NCBI RefSeq assembly: GCF_047973035.1 | Contig: NZ_JBKEBF010000032.1 | Location: 117,681 to 181,680 of the forward strand | Source of the DNA: Oleidesulfovibrio sp047973035 | GTDB lineage: Bacteria; Desulfobacterota; Desulfovibrionia; Desulfovibrionales; Desulfovibrionaceae | Direction of reading: 5' to 3' | Length of the DNA stretch: 64,000 bases | Shown here: positions 8,332 through 16,647 of the stretch, piece by piece | How the letters are laid out: the number at the start of each line of letters is the position of its first letter | Numbering within the stretch: the stretch's first letter is position 1 | Notes under the pieces: model-generated | What the model was told of the DNA's origin: nothing | The model's input: only the letters and a program-made list of their open reading frames with translations | Databases searched by the model: none | Made by a program: the position numbers and the translations under genes

Positions 8332-9063
8332 ATGACAGAAACTTCTACCAATATTACAGCTACGCTGACTGATCAGCTTATTGCAAACCTGAAACCTGCG
8401 GGTTTTTTTTCCAGTGCAGGTAACAAAAACACCCAGCGCGGTACTTCCGATGCATCGCCACGGGCCATTTTATGGGCTGCCCGTACATTGGAATCCGGTG
8501 CCATTGAAGTGACTCCGCTTTTTAACGGCCTGCCCGCAGACCCTGCGCTGAGGCTGGCAAAGCGCATTGAAAAAATGCGTTTTCTGCAGCAATACTGGCC
8601 GGAGCCGTTGCTGTATCAACGTGATGCCATGGAGACCATTGCCGCCAGAAACGGTAATTCGGGCTATCCACTTAGCAAAGCCGAAACCATGCGCGCCTAC
8701 CTGCCGTTCATCACGGCATACCTTGTTACAGGTCAGCGGCCTAAAGCGGAAACAGTAGTCGAATATCTTGTGGCAAACGGGGTGGGGCTGAATGAAAAGC
8801 TGCGCCTTTTGCTGAACAAGGTAGCAGTATCGCTGCGTAAAGGGGGCGAACCTTCCCGCGCACTGGACTGCTATATGACGCTGCGCAAGTTCCACGGCGA
8901 AGACGAACACCTCGACTTCAACATTGCGCGTACGCTTTTTGACATGAAGCGTTACAAAGAATGCAGGGCAACTCTTGCCAACGCAGTGCAGCTGAATCCT
9001 GACTTTGAACCTGCAAAAATATTTCTGAGCAAGCTGCAACGTATCCCCGGCCTCAGGGATTAA
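8332..9063 (+). CDS. Helical/TPR-like repeat protein of unknown function
   Basis: A 243-residue soluble protein. Residues ~125-235 read as tetratricopeptide-like helical pairs: AYLPFITAYLVTGQRPKAETVVEYL, split as two helices, then LRLLLNKVAVSLRKGGEPSRALDCY and the HLDFNIARTLFDMKRYKECR repeat ending NPDFEPAK. Such repeats bind other proteins. The N-terminal ~90 residues are less regular. It follows the glycosyltransferase by 144 bp on the same strand and may be in the same unit; the SD is weak. No specific partner can be named. Confidence 0.7.
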   Translation: MTETSTNITATLTDQLIANLKPAGFFSSAGNKNTQRGTSDASPRAILWAARTLESGAIEVTPLFNGLPADPALRLAKRIEKMRFLQQYWPEPLLYQRDAMETIAARNGNSGYPLSKAETMRAYLPFITAYLVTGQRPKAETVVEYLVANGVGLNEKLRLLLNKVAVSLRKGGEPSRALDCYMTLRKFHGEDEHLDFNIARTLFDMKRYKECRATLANAVQLNPDFEPAKIFLSKLQRIPGLRD

Positions 9064-9558
9064 CGACGGGCAGTTTCGCCAGCCTGTAACGCCCGCAAGC
9101 CAGCCTGCTGAATATCTGCACCGTTGCAGAATTCCGTATACACCCGCCGGAGTTCAGGCATGCAGCTGGCGTGTATCACCTCGGCAACAATCTGCAGCGA
9201 CAGCCTTATACAGTGCGTAATCCTCTCTGTTTTCTACAAGCATGTTACCTGTCAGGCAGGGTGCTTCCGCTGCTGCCGATTCTCCTCTCATCCACTGCTG
9301 CCTGAATTAGTATTCCCATGCATTCCCAAAAAAACAGACGTGCTGAAGCCATCAACACTACTGCCCGCAGGCAGGATGGATACAACCTGCCCTGCCCCCT
9401 TTCATTGCATAGCAGACCCAAACGTGTCAGGGTGTTGGCGTCCTTAACCAGCACCCGCCACGGACCGTTAACGACCTGTGTCACTTTTGCCCTTGTGCTT
9501 TTGTGCTCCACACGCCGGACGCACTACAGTACGGATGCCAAAGTACAAGAGAATCGCC
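9064..9558. other. Intergenic stretch before the Cys-cluster gene
   Basis: About 495 bp. A 55-codon frame on the minus strand ending at 9060 reads like a protein tail (contains EVIHASCMPELRRVY) but has no usual start codon or SD at a plausible place. It could be a remnant. Nothing else is convincing. Confidence 0.4.
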
Positions 9559-9954
9559 ATGCCGGATCAACCATCCGCCAGCGGAACAAGTGCGCCTGCT
9601 TCCGCTCCTGCCGTGCTGCCTGAACGTACTCCCGCCCCTTTTGACATCTGCCTGTCTGGTGCGGAAGAATTTCATACATTTGCACCCGTCACTCAAGCCA
9701 TGGAAAAGCAGGCGACTTTGCCTTGTGTAGGATGCGGCTGGTGCTGTCTTGACCATGTCTGTGACGAGGCCGTCTACCTGCACGGGTTCACCTATCCCTG
9801 CCCCGAATTGCTCTGGAGTGAAGAGCAAGGCCGCTATCTGTGCAACCTTGCGGCAGACTCTGTCCGCGGTAAAAGCTTTCGTGACAATCTGCGCATGGGG
9901 CAAGGCTGCTGTGCACCGCATAATACGTGGCGTAATGACCTGAAGCCCCGATAG
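9559..9954 (+). CDS. Cysteine-cluster protein, YkgJ-like
   Basis: A 131-residue protein with a Pro/Ala-rich N-terminus and a C-terminal cysteine cluster: PCVGCGWCCLDHVC, then YPCPEL, YLCNL and QGCCAPH. The C-x2-C-x2-CC core matches the YkgJ-type family, whose members probably bind zinc or an iron-sulfur centre and whose biochemical role is unsettled. Two upstream in-frame ATGs (9535, 9478) lack SDs; I prefer 9559, although its own SD (agagaatcgcc) is weak. Followed by non-coding sequence and the cheV terminator on the other strand. Confidence 0.65.
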   Translation: MPDQPSASGTSAPASAPAVLPERTPAPFDICLSGAEEFHTFAPVTQAMEKQATLPCVGCGWCCLDHVCDEAVYLHGFTYPCPELLWSEEQGRYLCNLAADSVRGKSFRDNLRMGQGCCAPHNTWRNDLKPR

Positions 9955-10120
9955 ACTGCAATTATCTGTAAAGCAGGTCACGCCGCATACCTGCCATTGC
10001 CTTTACGCAAACTCCGGCGACCCCACACCTGTCTAGCCTCTCTGCTTTGTATGTTGCCTTACATAGCCCTGACGTGCCAAGCTGCACAACACACGCTGCA
10101 ACACACCACCGCTTTTGCCA

Positions 10121-10153
10121 TAAAAAAAAGCCCCTTCGCTGCACGAGGGGGCT
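10121..10153 (-). terminator. Terminator of cheV
   Basis: On the minus strand a 10-bp stem (agccccctcg / cgaaggggct, one G-T pair) with a 5-nt loop is followed by eight T, 25 bp beyond the cheV stop. Confidence 0.9.
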
Positions 10154-10177
10154 GACAAGCTATATACAAAAAACGTC

Positions 10178-11134
10178 TTACTCGGCATCAATGGCTTCGA
10201 TCAAAGCCAGTGCACGCCGTGCAAGATAAGTCACTTCCGGCTTGGAAATCTGATCATCGGCACCTACTGAATCACCTTTATGGCGCAGCTTGTCCGTAAT
10301 CAGCGATGAGAACAGAATAACCGGCAGCTTACGCAGGGCGGGGTCGTCCTTTACGCGCTTGCACAGGTTGTGACCGTCCATACTGGGCATTTCAATGTCG
10401 GAAACAAGCACCTGCACATAGTCTGTGATGGGCCTGCCTTCTTCCTCGCCTCTGGTCTTCAGTTCTACAATTCTATCCCACGCTTCGCGGCCGTTATTCA
10501 CCGCTTCTACTTCAAACTTTGCTTTTTGCAGCAAGTCCTTAAGCATTTCGCGGATAAGGCCCGAGTCATCGGCGATAAGAGCGCGATAGCCTGTGTTGCC
10601 ATCCCAGTCCACAGCCTCGTCAAGTTTCAGGGCAAGGTCCGGATTCATACTGGCCACAATACGTTCAAGATCGAGAATAAAGATAATGCGGCCTTCCATT
10701 TTAACAACGCCGGTAATGGAGTTGTTGGAAAGGCTGGCAACGTACTTGTTGGGCGGCTCAACTTCTTCCCAGCTGATACGGTGGATACGGTTGACGCCGG
10801 AAACCTGAAACGCCGTGGTCACGTTGTTAAACTCCGTCACCACAACCTTTGGCGGCTCTTCACCTGCGCGGTCTTTTCCCAGCCACATACTCAGATCGAC
10901 CAGAGGGATGATCTGATTTCGCAGGTTAAACGCACCAAGGACGGAAGGGTGCTGCACTTCAGGCATTTCCGTTACTTTAGGCATTCTGATGATTTCCAGA
11001 ACCTTAGCAACGTTTACGCCGTAGTATCCGCGATACGCAGGCTCGTCTGGACTATTCGTCTGTTCATCTAGGTAGAACTCGACAATTTCCAGCTCGTTTG
11101 TGCCTGCTTCAAGCAGGATATTAGTCTGGGACAT
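10178..11134 (-). CDS. cheV: Chemotaxis protein CheV (CheW domain plus receiver)
   Basis: Couples chemoreceptors to CheA and adds a phosphorylatable adaptation module. Residues ~10-165 are a CheW-like domain (GYYGVNVAKVLEIIRM, AFNLRNQIIPLVDL, ITGVVKMEGRIIFILDLE). Residues ~185-315 are a response-regulator receiver with the acidic pair D189/D190, phospho-acceptor D246 (VSDIEMP), and SSLI plus SKPE toward the end. Excellent SD (ggagggtact). It is the last gene of a minus-strand run after ispH (43-bp gap), with its own terminator. Two chemoreceptors and a CheY are encoded elsewhere in this window. Confidence 0.93.
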   Translation of the reverse strand: MSQTNILLEAGTNELEIVEFYLDEQTNSPDEPAYRGYYGVNVAKVLEIIRMPKVTEMPEVQHPSVLGAFNLRNQIIPLVDLSMWLGKDRAGEEPPKVVVTEFNNVTTAFQVSGVNRIHRISWEEVEPPNKYVASLSNNSITGVVKMEGRIIFILDLERIVASMNPDLALKLDEAVDWDGNTGYRALIADDSGLIREMLKDLLQKAKFEVEAVNNGREAWDRIVELKTRGEEEGRPITDYVQVLVSDIEMPSMDGHNLCKRVKDDPALRKLPVILFSSLITDKLRHKGDSVGADDQISKPEVTYLARRALALIEAIDAE

Positions 11135-11177
11135 AGTACCCTCCGGGTAATATCTACAAAGCAGCTGATATCTTCTG

Positions 11178-12023
11178 CTATAAAGATTTCAACAAATTCT
11201 GCGTCTCGTCAATAATACTCTTAGGCGTGGAAGCGCCTGCCGTAAGCCCTGCCACAGAATATCTGCGCAATTCATCCAGCGGCAGCTGGTCCGGTGTTTC
11301 CACATGATACGTAGAAACACCTTGTGCCTGTGCAACTTCTGCAAGCCTTCTGGTATTTCCGCTGGTAAAACCACCTACCACAATCATAACATCAACAGTA
11401 CGCGCTATGGCAATGGCTTCTGCCTGCCGTTCCCGCGTGGCATCACAGATTGTTTCCAACACGGGCACATCATCGCCAAAACGGCTACGCACCCAGTCTA
11501 CCACATTTACAAAGGCATTTTTATCCTGTGTGGTCTGCGCAGCTAAAAAATAATGCCGATTATCATCCAGGTTAAGCTCTTTCAGCTCTTCCAGCGAACC
11601 AAACACGACAGCGTCCTCACCGGCGTAGCTTAATAAACCTCTCACTTCGGGATGATCGTGCTCTCCGAACAACAGCAAGGTTCTTCCTTCGTCACGTTGC
11701 CTCGCAATGCCAAGCTGTGCCCGCTTCACCTTGGGGCATGTGGCGTCGATAAGATCCACGCCGGCATCGGACAGGCATTTTTCTGTCTGTTCCGGTATGC
11801 CGTGCGCACGAATGACAACTCGCTGACCGGCCTTTGCCTCGGCAGGGTCAGAGTAACACCGCACGCCACGCTCTTCATAGCTTTTAAGAACTTGCGGGTT
11901 ATGGATAATCGGTCCCAGCGTTGCTATGGGTACATCATTATTATCGACTTCACGGTCGAGCTTCTTAAGGGCAAGACCTACACCCATACAAAAACCTGCT
12001 GTTTCGGCGCGTTTTACGTCCAT
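11178..12023 (-). CDS. ispH: 4-hydroxy-3-methylbut-2-enyl diphosphate reductase
   Basis: Last enzyme of the methylerythritol phosphate pathway; reduces HMBPP to isopentenyl and dimethylallyl diphosphate using a 4Fe-4S cluster. The three cluster cysteines are at C12 (GFCMGVG), C96 (DATCPKV) and C193 (TICDATRERQ). Substrate-binding residues H41, H74, H124 and E126 (EHDHPE) fall at the same positions as in well-studied IspH proteins. Length 281 is normal. The ATG overlaps the last base of the dus stop (TAATG), so translation is coupled to dus. Confidence 0.96.
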   Translation of the reverse strand: MDVKRAETAGFCMGVGLALKKLDREVDNNDVPIATLGPIIHNPQVLKSYEERGVRCYSDPAEAKAGQRVVIRAHGIPEQTEKCLSDAGVDLIDATCPKVKRAQLGIARQRDEGRTLLLFGEHDHPEVRGLLSYAGEDAVVFGSLEELKELNLDDNRHYFLAAQTTQDKNAFVNVVDWVRSRFGDDVPVLETICDATRERQAEAIAIARTVDVMIVVGGFTSGNTRRLAEVAQAQGVSTYHVETPDQLPLDELRRYSVAGLTAGASTPKSIIDETQNLLKSL

Positions 12024-13135
12024 TACTCACCCCCTTTGTCCGGCGCGGCAAGCTTGCATCCGCCTTCGGGCAACAGCTGGTGCCCTTCTGCACGCCAGCG
12101 TTCAAAAAAAGTATCAAGCAACTCATCAAGCCCTTCCCATGTAAGGCATGAGGCAAGATGGTTACGAAGCGCACGGGCTCCCGGAAATTGTCTGACGTAT
12201 CTGGGTACAAACGTACGCATTTTAAACAATGCCGTTTTATCCGCACACAAGGCACGGGCAAGCACAACATGGCGCCGGATAATACGTACAATACGTTCAG
12301 GGTCCGGCTGCGGAGCAGGTGCACCCTGCATCATAGCGGTAAAATCTTCAAACACGGCAGGATTGGCTAACGCCCCGCGGGCAAACATTACTCCGTCAAC
12401 ACCGCTGTGTTTCATACAGTTCATGCCATCCGAAGCAGTAAACAGGTCTCCGCTGGCAATCACCGGAATACGAACAGCCTGCTTCAGCTGTGCCAATGCA
12501 TCCCAGTTGGCAACGCCGCTGAAGCCCTGCCGCGCAAAACGCGGATGCAAGGTAAGCCAGCCTGCTCCAGCATCTTCAAGTCTGCGGGCAAGGTCAAGAT
12601 ACACTTCAAGGCCATTTTCCCAGCCAAGCCTAAACTTAAACCCTACCTTACCCTCTCCGGCAACAGAGGTCATCACGCGGGCCACTTCTACCGCATTATC
12701 CACATCGCGCAGCATACCGGCACCGCAACCGGTTTTTACTACTTTCCGTACCGAGCACCCCATATTCAAGTCGAACCAGCGGTAGCCTTTTTCCACCAGC
12801 TCACGCATGGCTGATTCCATAATGGCGGTCTCGTTACCAAACAGCTGCAACACCATGGGGGCATCCTGCGGACATGTTTCCAGCAGCGAATGGGTACCGG
12901 GACTGCGGTAGACCAACCCCTTGGCACTGACCATTTCAGAACAGACAACTTTTGCACCGAACTCGCGACACAGCAGACGAAAAGCAAGATCCGTAAAGCC
13001 TGCGAGCGGGGCAAGCCATGGCGCATCGCCACCGGCGGGCAGCGCTGAAAACGTATCAGATGGCACAGTTGTGGAAAATTCTGCGGGGATACCCGCCCGT
13101 ATTGTATCAGCCTGCAGCTGAGTATTCTCAATCAT
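12023..13135 (-). CDS. dus: tRNA-dihydrouridine synthase
   Basis: FMN enzyme that reduces specific uridines in tRNA. The TIM-barrel starts at APWLAPLAGFTDLAFR. Family motifs present: VCSEMVSAKGL, QLFGNE, and FDLNMGCSVRKVVKTGCGAG, which holds the catalytic cysteine. VGFKFRLGWENG and VIASGDLF, then GVDGVMFARGALANP, form the FMN phosphate site. The C-terminal helical domain is present. About 40 residues precede the barrel, longer than usual. The ATG at 13135 is my choice; a TTG at 13150 is in frame and neither has a clear SD. It overlaps ispH by one base and follows an unknown gene by a few bases. Confidence 0.92.
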   Translation of the reverse strand: MIENTQLQADTIRAGIPAEFSTTVPSDTFSALPAGGDAPWLAPLAGFTDLAFRLLCREFGAKVVCSEMVSAKGLVYRSPGTHSLLETCPQDAPMVLQLFGNETAIMESAMRELVEKGYRWFDLNMGCSVRKVVKTGCGAGMLRDVDNAVEVARVMTSVAGEGKVGFKFRLGWENGLEVYLDLARRLEDAGAGWLTLHPRFARQGFSGVANWDALAQLKQAVRIPVIASGDLFTASDGMNCMKHSGVDGVMFARGALANPAVFEDFTAMMQGAPAPQPDPERIVRIIRRHVVLARALCADKTALFKMRTFVPRYVRQFPGARALRNHLASCLTWEGLDELLDTFFERWRAEGHQLLPEGGCKLAAPDKGGE

Positions 13136-13156
13136 AAGTATAGTATCCAAAAAATA

Positions 13157-14107
13157 TCATGCCCTGCTGCGAAAAGCCCCGTAAGTTTTCGGTGTATCGG
13201 CAAGCAGAAATGCGGGAATATCACCCGGCATAAAGACCATGCGCTCCACACCAAGGCATCGGGCCTGCGGGCCAAGGGAGCCGGTAAGCCGGACAGCAGC
13301 AGGCAAATGCAATATGGCCGGATGCTCTGCATACGCCTTGAATGACACAACACCGTCACCTGCACGGATATCCAGCAGAATCTGGCCGGATGCTGATGCA
13401 GCTCCCTGCAGGTCCAGTCCGCCTGCCTCGCGCAGACGGCAGGAAACCAATAGTCTGGCCCATGCATCCTGCGTTGCATCACCAATTGCAGCGCCGTAAC
13501 GGAAAATCTCGACAGCGTCTGCAAACGGAGCGCGCCACGGGGCAAGCCAGAGAGAGCCCTCAAGACGGGCCTCAATCATACTTTGAACAGGCTTCAGAGC
13601 TATATTGGCAAACAGACAGGCCTGCAGCACCTGCATATCCTCTGAAGCAGCATGAATAAATGCTTCACGACTTACCGGAAGGTCTGTCTGTGCAGAGCAG
13701 AAGCCGCCCTGCCCGTTTACGTGCTGCTGCCTATCAGCCAACTCAGATTCGCGCAAGCGCAGCCAGAAAGCGTCACGGGCAGCCCTGTAGCGCGCAATAA
13801 CTTCGGGCGCAGACATTCCGGCAGCCTGCCCGCTCCCATCTCCCCGCAATGCCTGCAAAACAATCTCGGGGTACAACCGTACCAGCACAAATTCAAGAAC
13901 ATCACCGGGGGACGCCGCAACTTCAAGGCGGGCAAGCAGCTTCTGTCCTTCCACTTCAACCCACGCATGGCCGTCGCGCAATTCCGATAAAACAACCCCT
14001 TTCAGCCGGTCGCCCTCGCGCCTGCCCCGGCGAAAAACATCAGCACGGCCCTGCTGACTGCCGTATCCGCGACCAGAGCCGCCACCGTATTGTCCTATAC
14101 GAACCAT
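13157..14107 (-). CDS. Unknown protein; FliK-like features only weakly suggested
   Basis: I do not recognise this 316-residue protein. The N-terminal 35 residues are Gly/Arg rich. Residues ~33-85 (GDRLKGVVLSELRDGHAWVEVEG and onward to GDVLEFVLVRLYPEIVL) resemble the small beta module found in flagellar hook-length proteins of the FliK group. The remainder is mixed helix with a beta-rich C-terminus (ILLDIRAGDGVVSFKAYAEHPAILHLP). No membrane segment or signal peptide. It lies between the flagellar run and dus on the same strand. A minus-strand terminator 46 bp upstream separates it from the flagellar genes. A 14-bp perfect palindrome sits 16 bp before its start. Confidence 0.6.
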   Translation of the reverse strand: MVRIGQYGGGSGRGYGSQQGRADVFRRGRREGDRLKGVVLSELRDGHAWVEVEGQKLLARLEVAASPGDVLEFVLVRLYPEIVLQALRGDGSGQAAGMSAPEVIARYRAARDAFWLRLRESELADRQQHVNGQGGFCSAQTDLPVSREAFIHAASEDMQVLQACLFANIALKPVQSMIEARLEGSLWLAPWRAPFADAVEIFRYGAAIGDATQDAWARLLVSCRLREAGGLDLQGAASASGQILLDIRAGDGVVSFKAYAEHPAILHLPAAVRLTGSLGPQARCLGVERMVFMPGDIPAFLLADTPKTYGAFRSRA

Positions 14108-14122
14108 ATCGCCCCGTCTAAA

Positions 14123-14136
14123 GTAAGGTACCTTAC
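14123..14136. repeat. 14-bp perfect palindrome upstream of the unknown gene
   Basis: GTAAGGTACCTTAC is perfectly self-complementary and ends 16 bp upstream of the ATG at 14107. It could be an operator or could occlude the ribosome-binding region; no function is shown. Confidence 0.45.
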
Positions 14137-14147
14137 ATTATCGCTAT

Positions 14148-14171
14148 AAAAAAAGCGGTCGGTGACCGCTT
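14148..14171 (-). terminator. Minus-strand terminator at the end of the flagellar run
   Basis: On the minus strand an 8-bp stem (aagcggtc / gaccgctt) with a 3-nt loop is followed by about seven T. It lies some 410 bp beyond the stop of the gene at 14585. Confidence 0.85.
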
Positions 14172-14584
14172 GGCAAGGCAGAATACGCCACCTTGCGCAG
14201 CTTGAACGCCTTGAAATAATTGAAACCACCCGATACCCAAGGCTGACCGCCTGCATGTTCATGTTGAAGCATCCCGCCAGAAACAGCGAAATTTTCCATT
14301 TTGTCCACAGGAAGCTGGCAGATAGCAGCCTTTCGGTATAATCAGCAGGCGCGAAATAATGCCCAGCTAAAACGATGCGCCGCCTTGCCTCTGTATTCTG
14401 CCGGTCAACAGCCCCGGATACGGCCCTGAATACAGCTCATAATTGCCTTATCAACCCGCGGGGAAATTACGTACCGCAGCACACATAGCTGCTCAATAAC
14501 ACCAAGTAACGGATCAGCGACACGTGATGCAGCGTAACAGATTGAAAAGGAATCCCGTGCTTATCCTGACTCAGGCAACAAGGG
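14172..14584. other. 410-bp gene-free stretch ahead of a minus-strand terminator
   Basis: No protein-like frame on either strand. It is either a long 3' untranslated region of the flagellar run or a small RNA gene ending at the terminator at 14148-14171. A gcaagg/ccttgc hairpin lies near 14172-14196. I see no clear promoter. Confidence 0.4.
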
Positions 14585-15007
14585 TTACCCTTTTCCGGCA
14601 TTCCCCAAAATCAACTCAACTTCGTCCGTTGATAGCCTTGTAGACCGTGCCAGCTGTTCGACGGAACGTCCCTTCCGGTGCCCGTTCATGATAATTTCAC
14701 GTAAAAAATGCGGGCTGCGACTGATACCTTCTGCCTGTTCCACAAGCTTGCGCAGATCATCAGCACGTTTTTCCAGCCGCATATCCAGTTGGCGCAGCTC
14801 TTCCTGCCGCTGAGAAAACGACTCTACAAGTTCCTGTTCCAACTCTGCGTTGAAATGCAGTCGGGCCAGAAGTTTTTCGTGGTTTGCCTGTAATTGGCTG
14901 AGAACGTTTTCGGAGCGACGAAGACGAAAAAAGAATATCAACAGCAGAACAAGGAGCATAAGCTCTGCCACTGTAACAAGAATCAGGGCCAGAAGTGATA
15001 ACTGCAT
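14585..15007 (-). CDS. Membrane-anchored coiled-coil protein of the flagellar run (DUF2802-like tail)
   Basis: 140 residues: one N-terminal transmembrane helix (about residues 4-27), a charged coiled coil (~30-95) and a small C-terminal helical motif, GRSVEQLARSTRLSTDEVELIL. The latter looks like the helix-turn-helix-like tail of DUF2802-type proteins often encoded beside FlhF/FlhG/FliA. The function is unknown. It is the last gene of the fliR-to-fliL minus-strand series; the SD is weak. Confidence 0.7.
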   Translation of the reverse strand: MQLSLLALILVTVAELMLLVLLLIFFFRLRRSENVLSQLQANHEKLLARLHFNAELEQELVESFSQRQEELRQLDMRLEKRADDLRKLVEQAEGISRSPHFLREIIMNGHRKGRSVEQLARSTRLSTDEVELILGNAGKG

Positions 15008-15098
15008 TACAGAGCCCGCCGGACCATGTTAAAAAACAAAGAAAACCCGCCGGACACAGCTTGCATCGCCTGCGCGAGTGCTGTTCGGACGGGTACCA

Positions 15099-15425
15099 TC
15101 AAACTTTTACGTTCACTATATTACCGGTCCAGGGGCCTTTTTTCTGCTCCTGTTCTCCGGTGTGTTCATCCGGTTCAGATTCGCTTCCGGCACGCTGTTG
15201 CTGAGTACCTGCACCGCCGCCACGTCCGTCGGCATCGGCTTCCAGCTTACTTTTTTCAGACTGCTGCGTTTTTTCTACCTGGCTTTGGCCGCGTTTAAGC
15301 GTTTCCGCAACATTCTGCTGTGCAGCTGCCTGTTGCGTTTCCGGGTGTGACTGCTCGTTGTGCGTAATCTTTTGCACATGGCCCATCTGGACCAGCAGTA
15401 CCGGTAAACTGCTTTCTAACGACAT
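15099..15425 (-). CDS. Small hydrophilic protein of the flagellar operon
   Basis: 108 residues, no signal peptide or membrane helix after a short hydrophobic start (LPVLLVQMGHVQKI). The centre is rich in Gln, Glu and Lys and probably disordered. The C-terminus reads WTGNIVNVKV. I know no function for it. It starts one base after the end of fliL and is clearly part of the same transcript, so a role in flagellar assembly is inferred from position only. Confidence 0.65.
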   Translation of the reverse strand: MSLESSLPVLLVQMGHVQKITHNEQSHPETQQAAAQQNVAETLKRGQSQVEKTQQSEKSKLEADADGRGGGAGTQQQRAGSESEPDEHTGEQEQKKGPWTGNIVNVKV

Positions 15426-15426
15426 A

Positions 15427-16182
15427 TTACTTCACCAGATAGTTTTCTATAAGCAAGTCCTGTAGTTGACCATTGTCCAGATACTGATTGACCACGGCCA
15501 GAAGGTCGGTCTTCAGCGTATCCACATTTGATTCGTCCGACAAAAACAGTAGTGATTTATTACGCAGATAGTAAAAAATAGCATCACGCAGAACCACTTT
15601 TTTTGTGCCGACTTCCCAGGAAAGGCGTTCATTTTCGGTTACTGCTGCAAACTTGCATACCAGAAAACGAATCTTTCCTTCGGCATCGGTCTGCTCCACC
15701 CAGAAAGGCTCCCAAGCCACGACAAATTCGGGCTTTTTGGGTTCTTCTTCTTTTTTGGGCGGCTCTTCACCGACTTTACGGACGACTTTCTTCTTGGCTA
15801 CCGGCTGCGACACGCTGCTATCTTCAGCATCGCCGGAAGGCCACAATAAAAAGGTAAGCAGCCCGATAAGCAAAAGCAATACGGCACCTGCGCCGATCTG
15901 GACCTTTCTGTTGCGGAACAGGGCAGCAGCATTGAAACCGGCCTTCTTCCTGCTTGCAGCGCCCGTGTCCAGATCCAGAGAACCCGCCGAAGACTCCTCT
16001 TCCGCGGCCTCCTCTTCCTCTTCATCGTCATCCATTAGAAACGGGGCGTCTTCGAGGTCCAGCTCAACCTTTTCTTCGCTGCCGCCACCGGACAAGTCCA
16101 CAGGCTGCAGCTCTTCAGTATCAAGCTGTGTGCTGTCGCCGGCCTCGCCGCCCAAAGGGTCGTCGTCCACCATCAGCAACAT
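15427..16182 (-). CDS. fliL: FliL-like flagellar basal-body-associated protein
   Basis: 251 residues in three parts: a very acidic cytoplasmic N-terminus (Glu/Asp runs, ~1-75), one transmembrane helix (about 95-113, VLLLLIGLLTFLLW), a Lys/Glu/Pro linker, and a periplasmic FliL-type domain ending LQDLLIENYLVK. FliL sits beside the stator and influences motor torque and stator retention in other bacteria. The N-terminal acidic part is much longer than in classical FliL (about 150-170 residues). The ATG at 16182 has an SD (agaggg); an ATG 9 bp later is possible. Confidence 0.8.
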   Translation of the reverse strand: MLLMVDDDPLGGEAGDSTQLDTEELQPVDLSGGGSEEKVELDLEDAPFLMDDDEEEEEAAEEESSAGSLDLDTGAASRKKAGFNAAALFRNRKVQIGAGAVLLLLIGLLTFLLWPSGDAEDSSVSQPVAKKKVVRKVGEEPPKKEEEPKKPEFVVAWEPFWVEQTDAEGKIRFLVCKFAAVTENERLSWEVGTKKVVLRDAIFYYLRNKSLLFLSDESNVDTLKTDLLAVVNQYLDNGQLQDLLIENYLVK

Positions 16183-16248
16183 GCAATTGGCCCTCTACGC
16201 CCCGCTTCCTGCCTGCACTGCCTCATGCAGTACAAGTCAGGTAACGAA

Positions 16249-16629
16249 CTACGGAAAAATCTTATCGATTTTCTGCTTCATGGTTTCTGCGGTGAACGGC
16301 TTTACGATGTAGTTGGACACCTTAGCCTGCACAGCTTCAATGATGTTTTCCTGCTGTGCTTCGGCCGTTACCATAAGGAACGGCAGGTGGCCGAACTCTT
16401 CGCTGGCGCGGACTTTGCGCAGCAGTTCGATGCCGGTCATCTGGGGCATATTCCAGTCAGAAATAATAAAATCGATTTTATCTTTATTCAGCACGTCCCA
16501 TGCGGTTGTGCCGTCGTCGGCTTCCACCACGTTGGTAAACCCGAGCTGACGCAAAATATTTTTTACAATTCTACGCATGGTCGAAAAATCGTCCACCACC
16601 AACACTCGCATACTCGGATCGTAAGGCAT
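16249..16629 (-). CDS. cheY: Chemotaxis response regulator CheY
   Basis: A single receiver domain of 126 residues that, when phosphorylated by CheA, binds the flagellar switch. Key residues are D13/D14, phospho-acceptor D58 (ISDWNMPQ), T88 (MVTAEA), aromatic Y107 and K110 (VKPF). Good SD (aaggagatacgagc). It is placed between fliA and fliL in the minus-strand flagellar run. Confidence 0.93.
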   Translation of the reverse strand: MPYDPSMRVLVVDDFSTMRRIVKNILRQLGFTNVVEADDGTTAWDVLNKDKIDFIISDWNMPQMTGIELLRKVRASEEFGHLPFLMVTAEAQQENIIEAVQAKVSNYIVKPFTAETMKQKIDKIFP

Positions 16630-16647
16630 GCTCGTATCTCCTTGGTA

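Noticed and set aside
9060..9235. Short minus-strand frame after the helical-repeat gene
   Set aside because: It reads like a helical protein tail but has no start codon near its 5' stop and no SD; kept only as a possible remnant.
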